From an uncultured Muribaculaceae bacterium (lineage in GTDB: Bacteria; Bacteroidota; Bacteroidia; Bacteroidales; Muribaculaceae), in contig CANRPJ010000020.1 in NCBI GenBank assembly GCA_947632485.1, forward strand, positions 1 through 49,965: a stretch of DNA of 49,965 bases, in the 5' to 3' direction. A program made the position numbers and the translations under genes. Below the pieces are notes generated by a model. The model searched no databases, was not told where the DNA came from, and saw only the letters and a program-made list of their open reading frames with translations. Below, piece after piece: positions 44,374-49,965 of this stretch; position 1 is the first letter of the stretch; each line of letters starts with the position of its first letter.

Positions 44374-45963
44374 ATGAAAAAGTTCGATTTCCCGGGTGAC
44401 GACAGACTGCGTATTGGTCGCGCTCTTGCGCTGGCCATCAAATACTGGTGGATCTATCTGATATCGGTCGGTGTCATGCTTGGCCTCGGCGCCCTGTATG
44501 TGAAGATAAAATCGCCTGTTTTTGAGGTGAGCGGTGCCATTGCTATCAATGAGGAGGAGAGCGACAAGGGAGGTATTTCGGGGCAGCTGGGTGCGCTGAT
44601 GTCAACATTTTCCCTTGGCGGCGGAGGATCGAAAAATACCGACGACGAGATTTTCCGCATGACCTCCGCGGCGGCTCTTAAAGAGGTCGTGATGCGTACA
44701 GGTATCTGGTTTTCAGCCTATGACAAGCCCGGACTGCTGAGCAGGAAGGTGCTCTATTATAAGGATTCACCTTTCCGGATAGAGCTTCCCGTATCGGTGC
44801 TCGACACTTTGAGAACCACTACAGCATTTTCCATCTCCGGCAAGGCTACGGAATGGAAACTGAAGGCTAAGCAGAATGGTAAGACGGTGGCGGAGAAAGT
44901 GTTGCATTCCTTTCCCGCTTCCGTGAGAACTCCCATTGGAATTTTCAGTGTTGATACCACCGGGTTTTTCAGCCCTTCAGAGCCCATGCATTTCAAGGCT
45001 CTGGTGGAATCACCTCTGGGTGTGGCCCTTCAGCTCCGCAAGGATCTGGATATGAACACCGAGTCGAAGAAATCCGACATCGTATGGATCGGTATTGACG
45101 AGGCGAATATCGCTATGGCAGAGGCTATTGTGAACGCCGTGATTGATGTGTATATCGAGAACACATTGGGCTGGGACCGCCAGAAGGCGGAGCAGAATCT
45201 GAAATATCTGGACGCCAGGCTGGAGCAGACCTATGCCGATCTGTTGGCCACGGATACCGAGATCGAGGCTTTCAAAACGAAACATAATATTGTAGATCCT
45301 GCTGCGGAAGCGGAATATATCTATAAGCTGAAGGTTGCCGGAGAAGAGAACCGGGTGGAACTCGAAACGAAATCGGCACTCTTCCGGCTGATTCTCGACT
45401 TTATGGAGAATCCGGAGAACCGCTATTCGGCTATTCCTTTCACGGTAGATATGCCTGGTGAGCCTATCGAGGCCTACAATGAGCTTGCCATGCAGCGCAT
45501 GAAGCTCGCTGCAGGCCTGAAGGGCAGCACGAAAGCTCTTGAGGTCGCCAACAGCCAGATGGACGCCATACGCAGCACGATGATCGCCACCGTGCGCTCC
45601 CATCTTATGGCCGCCGATGGTGCCATAAAGAGTATTGATAAGGTTTCGGATCAGGCCGATGCGCGGATTTCTCAGGCGCCTATGATTGAGAAAGAGCTGA
45701 TCGATATGACTCGCGACCAGAAGGTGAAAAGCACCGTTTATGCCTATCTCCTTCAGCGCCGGGAGCAGGCTGCGCTCAAAGTGCAGAAAGATGTGCCGGT
45801 GGTGCAGACCATCGACCGGGCCTTCACTCCCGTGAAACCGAAGAGTCCGAAAAAGTGGCTCGTGTTCGGCGGTGCCTTTCTGGCAGGCATTCTGCTGGCT
45901 TATGAGGTGGTGAGGCGCTTATCCGTTTCCGTTGGCTCATCTTCATCACGCAGCAGCCTATGA
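44374..45963 (+). CDS. Wzz/GumC-like chain-length protein
   Basis: This is a 529-residue inner-membrane protein with TM1 (WWIYLISVGVMLGLGALYV, about 29-48) and a large periplasmic domain with long coiled-coil helices (about 260-440). The FTPVKPKSPKKW proline motif sits before the final TM helix (LVFGGAFLAGILLAYEVV, about 494-511). It sets polymer length. Unlike Wzc it lacks the cytoplasmic tyrosine kinase domain, and no separate kinase is in the window. It overlaps the next gene by ATGA. Confidence 0.87.
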   Translation: MKKFDFPGDDRLRIGRALALAIKYWWIYLISVGVMLGLGALYVKIKSPVFEVSGAIAINEEESDKGGISGQLGALMSTFSLGGGGSKNTDDEIFRMTSAAALKEVVMRTGIWFSAYDKPGLLSRKVLYYKDSPFRIELPVSVLDTLRTTTAFSISGKATEWKLKAKQNGKTVAEKVLHSFPASVRTPIGIFSVDTTGFFSPSEPMHFKALVESPLGVALQLRKDLDMNTESKKSDIVWIGIDEANIAMAEAIVNAVIDVYIENTLGWDRQKAEQNLKYLDARLEQTYADLLATDTEIEAFKTKHNIVDPAAEAEYIYKLKVAGEENRVELETKSALFRLILDFMENPENRYSAIPFTVDMPGEPIEAYNELAMQRMKLAAGLKGSTKALEVANSQMDAIRSTMIATVRSHLMAADGAIKSIDKVSDQADARISQAPMIEKELIDMTRDQKVKSTVYAYLLQRREQAALKVQKDVPVVQTIDRAFTPVKPKSPKKWLVFGGAFLAGILLAYEVVRRLSVSVGSSSSRSSL

Positions 45964-47309
45964 ACTCTCTGACCCTGACGAGGTTGGAAACTTGGGCACC
46001 GTCGAAGCCAAAAATGGTGCTCGCGGCCTTTTTCTCAGTCTTCTGGGCGATGGCCGTGCTCCCATATCTGGTTCAGGAGGTGAGCGAGGAGCTATATCTT
46101 TCGGTGGGCTCTTATCTGCAGCTTGCCGGCGATGCCGTGGTCATGGCTTTGGGTATATGGCTTCTCCGGGATAAGGCTGACTGGGTGCTATTTGGGTCGT
46201 ATCTGGCGATTTTTGTATGGTCCACTGTCTTTGCCAATAGCGGGAGCCTGATGCAATGGGTCAACGGCAGCCGCACCTGGCTGCCTATGCTGCTGATGCT
46301 CCCGCTGATGCGCTATCTCTGGGCCACTGAGGAGCGCCGCCGGGCTTTCATCTATTGGTTCGACCGAAGCGTGTTCTGGTTTCTCTGCCTTCAGGCTCCC
46401 TGTCTGGTAGAGGAGGCTTTACGCTATGGCATCGGCGATCATGGGGGCGGCTCGCTCGGCAACAACATGAGCGGCGTGGTGTCGATGCTGGTGTATGCCG
46501 GTTCCTTCTATCTGATGCTGAGGCGATGGAACCCGGAATGGAACTATCTTAAGAACCTCGGTAGCAACTGGCTGCTGCTCGCTCTTCTGCTGCCTACATT
46601 CTTGAATGAGACCAAGGTATCGCTCGTGCTGCTGCCGGTGTATCTGTTTCTGCTTGTGCCCGTCACCAAGGGGTATGGAAAGCGTCTCGCCTTGCTCGCT
46701 CCCCTGTTTGCCGCCATTATAGCAGGAGGCGGCTGGCTCTATTTCAAGAGCACAAATTCCACGGAATTTCTTTCCAGAGATGCCATGGAATTATATCTGA
46801 TGGGTGATGATCTGGCACTCAACATGATAGAGTTGCTGGCCGACAACGATATTATGGAGCGCAGCGATGGGGGAGAGACCGATCTTGCCCGGGGATTGAA
46901 GTTTGCAGCCGTTCCGCTCATCATGGAGCGCCATTCCGGATCTGTGTGGAGCGGCTTCGGGGTTGGACAGTTCAAAGGAGGAACCGTGCTCGACAGCACG
47001 CGTTTCTATCGCGACTACGACTGGCTCATAGATGGCACCAAGATGATGGGAATGGTCTGGATCGTTGAGCTCGGAGTGCCCGGTATTCTGTGGGTACTGG
47101 CCTTTTTCTTAGTGCTTTTTCGAGGATTTGGCCATCTGGCGGGAAGGCAGACGCGGTTTCAGGTGTATCTCTGGGCGAATCTGGCATTGAGTGTGATTTA
47201 TGGAGCAACCTTCATGAATCTGCCCTTCACGATGATGTTTGTGGTCTATGCGTATCTCTCAGGCCACTGGCCGGAGGTGATGCAGGCCGGGAAGGAGGTT
47301 GCGTCGTGA
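45960..47309 (+). CDS. polytopic membrane protein, probable Wzy-like polymerase or O-antigen ligase
   Basis: This 449-residue protein has about ten TM segments. A large soluble loop between later TMs carries GLKFAAVPLIMERHSGSVWSG and GFGVGQFKGG, which resembles the catalytic periplasmic loop of Wzy/WaaL-type proteins. No specific family motif is secure. Its place between the chain-length gene and two glycosyltransferase genes supports a role in polymerising or ligating repeat units. It overlaps both neighbours. Confidence 0.6.
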   Translation: MNSLTLTRLETWAPSKPKMVLAAFFSVFWAMAVLPYLVQEVSEELYLSVGSYLQLAGDAVVMALGIWLLRDKADWVLFGSYLAIFVWSTVFANSGSLMQWVNGSRTWLPMLLMLPLMRYLWATEERRRAFIYWFDRSVFWFLCLQAPCLVEEALRYGIGDHGGGSLGNNMSGVVSMLVYAGSFYLMLRRWNPEWNYLKNLGSNWLLLALLLPTFLNETKVSLVLLPVYLFLLVPVTKGYGKRLALLAPLFAAIIAGGGWLYFKSTNSTEFLSRDAMELYLMGDDLALNMIELLADNDIMERSDGGETDLARGLKFAAVPLIMERHSGSVWSGFGVGQFKGGTVLDSTRFYRDYDWLIDGTKMMGMVWIVELGVPGILWVLAFFLVLFRGFGHLAGRQTRFQVYLWANLALSVIYGATFMNLPFTMMFVVYAYLSGHWPEVMQAGKEVAS

Positions 47310-48481
47310 GAATATTGGTAGCCAGTAAGTTCTATTATGACCGCGGCGGCGCCGAGATCGTGGCGCGCCGCTGCGTGGAGGCATATAAAAGCGCCGGCTA
47401 TGAGGTGGCTGTGCTGGCCATGGATCACCCCCGCAACTGCAATCTGCCGGCTACGGCTTTTTTAGCTCCGGAGGTAAGCTTCTCGTCGCCAGCGCGTATG
47501 GCGCTCCGAACCCTCGGTCTCGGCTCCGTAAGGCGCGCGGTCAGGCAGGCTTTAGATGAGTTCCGGCCCGACGTGGTGCATCTCCACAACGTTCATTCCT
47601 ATCTATCTCCCTTGGTGGGGGAGATGGCTCATGAGCGTGGTATCCGGGTGGTCTGGACGCTCCATGACTATAAGCTGCTATGCGGGGCTTATAGTTTTCC
47701 TATGGGAGAGGGGTGCCGGGAGTGCAGCCGCAATCCGCTCGGCCTTGTGCGCCACCGATGCCTTCACGGAAGCCTCTCAAAGAGTGCTATGGGGGTGCTG
47801 GAGGCGATGAGGTGGAACCGGAGCCGACTGATTGACTTTACGGATCTTTTCGTGGCCCCGAGCAGCTATATGGCTGACGTGATGGTGCGTGGCGGATTCC
47901 CTGAGGATCGCGTCCGGGTTGTTGGTAACTGTGTAGGCCCGGAATTTCTCGATGCTGATCCGAGTACCGATGCGGAAGACTATTTCCTGTATGCGGGGCG
48001 AATTTCGCCGGAGAAAGGGGTTGATACGTTGCTTAAGGCAGTGAGGGAAGCGGGCGTGACGCTTAAGATAGTAGGTGATGGAGCTCTCCTCCAAGGTATG
48101 AAGCGTGCTAATGCGGGTTTTCCGGATATTGAGTTCACCGGCTCTTTGAGCCAGCAGCAGGTAGCTGCGCAGATGAGGCGCGCTAAAGCCGTAGTAGTGC
48201 CCTCCGAATGGCCTGAGAATAATCCTCTTGTGGTGATGGAGGCGCTTTGTTCGGGAACTCCGGTAATCGGGAGTAAGGCCGGCGGAATTCCCGAGCTTCT
48301 CGATGAGGGAAGCGGGATAATGTTCGAACCCGGCAATACCGCCCGGCTGGCAGAAATTCTGCGCACTGTGGATTCCGGTTCATTTGACCGCCTGAAGATC
48401 AGCGAAATGGCACGCCGACGGCATTCGCCAGACAGTTTCAGCCGGAGCATGGTGGCTATTATAGAGGAGGTGAGGCGATGA
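47306..48481 (+). CDS. GT4 glycosyltransferase, GTG start
   Basis: This 391-residue GT-B fold transferase opens MRILVASKFYYDRGGAE (first residue from GTG) and has WTLHDYKLLCG, a Cys-rich insert (GCRECSRNPLGLVRHRCLHG) and YAGRISPEKGVDTLL. The E(x)7E motif is in PENNPLVVMEALCSG. The GTG at 47306 overlaps the previous stop (GTGA) with GGAGG nine bases before it. The frame is open further up, but only inside the previous gene. It likely adds a hexose during repeat-unit assembly; donor and acceptor are unknown. Confidence 0.87.
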   Translation: MRILVASKFYYDRGGAEIVARRCVEAYKSAGYEVAVLAMDHPRNCNLPATAFLAPEVSFSSPARMALRTLGLGSVRRAVRQALDEFRPDVVHLHNVHSYLSPLVGEMAHERGIRVVWTLHDYKLLCGAYSFPMGEGCRECSRNPLGLVRHRCLHGSLSKSAMGVLEAMRWNRSRLIDFTDLFVAPSSYMADVMVRGGFPEDRVRVVGNCVGPEFLDADPSTDAEDYFLYAGRISPEKGVDTLLKAVREAGVTLKIVGDGALLQGMKRANAGFPDIEFTGSLSQQQVAAQMRRAKAVVVPSEWPENNPLVVMEALCSGTPVIGSKAGGIPELLDEGSGIMFEPGNTARLAEILRTVDSGSFDRLKISEMARRRHSPDSFSRSMVAIIEEVRR

Positions 48482-49566
48482 GAGCGCTGAAGGTGGCGGT
48501 GGTAGGCACCAGGGGAGTGCCCGGTGTGGCCGGTGGCGTGGAGAGCCACTGCGAGGCTCTTTATCCGCGTCTTGCCGCCATGGGCTATGAGATATTGATT
48601 TTACGGCGTAAGGCCTATGTAGGCGACGGCATTACCTCCTGGAAGGGTGTGGTGCTCAAGGATTTGTGGTGTCCCCGGAAGAAGAGTCTTGAGGCGATCT
48701 GGCATTCGCTGGCTGCCGTGGTGGCGGCGCGGCGTGCAGGAGCAGATCTTGTGCATATCCACGGCATTGGGCCCGCCTTAGCTTCTCCTCTGGCCAGGCT
48801 GCTGGGTATGAGGGTAATAGTGACAAACCACGGTCCCGACTATGAAAGGGCAAAATGGGGTAGGCTTGCGAGAGCGGCGCTCCATCTGGGTGAGATCTGG
48901 AGTTGCCGCGTGGCTCACGAAATTATATCCATATCTCCCCGGATCCAGATGTACTTGGAGGAGCATTACGGCCGCGATTCGGTCTTGATTCCCAACGGGG
49001 TGGAACTGCCGGAGGATTCAGGAGCGCAGAATTATCTCCGGGAGCTCGGGCTTGAAGAGGGGCGCTATGTGCTTGGGCTCGGCCGGTTTGTGGAAGAGAA
49101 GAACTTTCATCTTCTCGTTGAGGCGTTTTCTGAGCTAAAGCCGGAGGGGTGGAAGCTGGTGCTTGCCGGTGATGCCGACCACGACTCCTCCTACTCCGAG
49201 AGTCTGAAGAGAAAGGCCAGGGAGGCGGGTGCAATTCTAACAGGCTATGTAAAAGGCGCCCGTCTTGCCGCTCTGCTGCGCGGGGCGGGACTGTTTGTGT
49301 TGCCGTCGGCTCATGAAGGCCTTCCCATCTCCTTGCTCGAAGCTATGTCGGCAGGTATAGATGTGCTTGTGAGCGATATAGAGGCTAACCAGCTTCCTGA
49401 GCTTGAGGAGGGCGATTTCTTCAGTCTTTCGGATCCGGGAGCCCTCAGGGAAGCTCTACGGCGCAAACTGAATAGTGCTTCCCGCCGCCAATATGATATG
49501 CGCCGCTATGACTGGGATTCCATAGCCGCCCGTACCGCCGAAGTCTACGACGCGCTGGGCAGCTGA
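48478..49566 (+). CDS. GT4 glycosyltransferase, DUF1972-type N-terminus
   Basis: This is a 362-residue GT-B fold transferase with the opening VVGTRGVPGVAGGVESHCE, seen in RgpA/rhamnosyl- or galactosyl-type transferases. It has VHIHGIGPALASPLARLLG, NHGPDYERAKWG, IPNGVELPE, LGLGRFVEEKNFHLLVEAF and EGLPISLLEAMSAG with the E(x)7E pair. It overlaps the previous gene by ATGA and ends the exopolysaccharide operon. The sugar specificity cannot be told from sequence. Confidence 0.88.
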   Translation: MRALKVAVVGTRGVPGVAGGVESHCEALYPRLAAMGYEILILRRKAYVGDGITSWKGVVLKDLWCPRKKSLEAIWHSLAAVVAARRAGADLVHIHGIGPALASPLARLLGMRVIVTNHGPDYERAKWGRLARAALHLGEIWSCRVAHEIISISPRIQMYLEEHYGRDSVLIPNGVELPEDSGAQNYLRELGLEEGRYVLGLGRFVEEKNFHLLVEAFSELKPEGWKLVLAGDADHDSSYSESLKRKAREAGAILTGYVKGARLAALLRGAGLFVLPSAHEGLPISLLEAMSAGIDVLVSDIEANQLPELEEGDFFSLSDPGALREALRRKLNSASRRQYDMRRYDWDSIAARTAEVYDALGS

Positions 49567-49567
49567 G

Positions 49568-49765
49568 CTGCGAGCGTGAGGCTTACTACAAACGCGGTCT
49601 TCGGGAGCGGTATCTACCTTCTACCTCGAGCTTTGGAGGAGAGACCAACTATGTGGGAGTTGCTAATGAAGCACCCACGCTGTGGGTTTGCGGTTATGGG
49701 CGGCGTATTTCCACGGGTTTGCACCCGCGGTTACCGTCAGAAGCCCATTCCATGGGCTTTTTCTG
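49568..49765 (+). repeat. dispersed intergenic repeat, copy B
   Basis: It begins GCGAGCGTGAGGCTTACTAC and ends ACCGTCAGAAGCCC...TGGGCTTTTTCTG, matching copy A at 14866-14945. About 110 additional bases in the middle carry CACGGGTTTGCACCCGCGG and other short inverted repeats. It lies directly after the last glycosyltransferase gene. Confidence 0.7.
49741..49762 (+). terminator. rho-independent terminator of the exopolysaccharide operon
   Basis: AAGCCCAT-TCC-ATGGGCTT forms an 8-bp perfect stem with a 3-base loop, followed by TTT. It is part of repeat copy B, so the repeat appears to serve as the operon terminator. Confidence 0.65.
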
Positions 49766-49965
49766 AAAATTGGTTACAAGGATAAAGTGTAGAGATAAAT
49801 AATTTTATTTGAAAGACACAAACTCGAAAAACCTACTCTTAATGTGGAGGTTAGAAATTATAAATGAGTCGTTCTCAAGAAAATTTTGTAATTCTCCGCG
49901 ATATAAAACGGGAAAAACGGGGATAAAATTAAATGCAAGCAAATAAACGGATTAGCAAAAGGCTG
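49766..49965. other. AT-rich sequence, no gene seen
   Basis: The last 200 bases are AT-rich with only a 20-codon open frame (from 49864). They probably form the upstream region of a gene beyond the window. Confidence 0.5.

Noticed and set aside
47090..47305. Upstream extension of the first GT4 gene
   Set aside because: It lies wholly inside the preceding membrane protein gene. The GTG at 47306 with a GGAGG site gives the normal GT4 N-terminus.
49864..49926. 20-codon frame MSRSQENFVILR near the window end
   Set aside because: It is short, AT-rich, and without promoter or context; more likely part of an upstream region.

Overview
The window looks like a piece of chromosome from a gut Bacteroidales bacterium, most likely of the Muribaculaceae or a close relative. 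Supporting signs are the many TAnnTTTG boxes (the Bacteroidetes -7 promoter element) at the right distance before genes, weak ribosome binding sites, an RprXY-type two-component pair, outer-membrane TonB-type barrels with carboxypeptidase-regulatory-like N-domains, DUF3467, DUF2461, DUF3108 and DUF3316 proteins, a GH29 fucosidase, and a moderately GC-rich base composition. The family assignment is inference from these traits; no rRNA or tRNA gene was seen.

Layout. 1-7.1 kb: a lipoprotein, a response regulator/histidine kinase pair, a MscS channel with a cytoplasmic insertion, a two-gene unit of glutamine synthetase and a zinc-site-less ThiF/MoeB-like E1 protein, and the decayed 3' end of an outer-membrane receptor gene. 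7.1-10.2 kb: thioredoxin, a DUF3108 protein, and a three-gene unit (small hypothetical, PlsC-like protein lacking its catalytic Asp, omega-amidase-type nitrilase). 10.2-14.2 kb: cvpA-sufC-sufD-sufS, an iron-sulfur cluster operon with no sufB in it. 14.2-15.0 kb: a gene-free mosaic of hairpin repeats. 15.0-22.1 kb: two outer-membrane barrel receptors and an OPT-family transporter; a repeat element occurs in opposite orientations on the two sides of the first receptor.

22.2-25.7 kb: an AT-rich, probably acquired restriction-modification module with two tandem D12-class adenine methylases and a 471-residue protein that is probably the endonuclease; two methylases imply an asymmetric (Type IIS-like) target. 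25.7-35.4 kb: a multidomain alpha-L-fucosidase, then minus-strand genes: DUF2461, a Gly/Pro-rich secreted protein, a RecD-like helicase, an S41 protease lipoprotein, a DUF3316 outer-membrane protein and topoisomerase IV subunit A. 35.4-43.5 kb: a GltD-like flavoprotein, biotin synthase, a TlpA-like thioredoxin protein, a second repeat-rich gap, DUF3467, CysS, an RsmI-type methyltransferase and a YycJ/WalJ-type metallohydrolase.

43.5-49.6 kb: a compact exopolysaccharide operon (Wza-like export lipoprotein, Wzz-like chain-length protein without a kinase domain, polytopic Wzy/ligase-like protein, two GT4 glycosyltransferases) with overlapping genes, ending in a repeat-borne terminator. The last 200 bases hold no gene I can support.

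The items most worth follow-up are the split-methylase restriction module, the absence of sufB from the suf operon, the paired inverted repeat elements, the PlsC-like protein with Asp replaced by Tyr, and a basic, ATG-less open frame in front of the DUF3467 gene.
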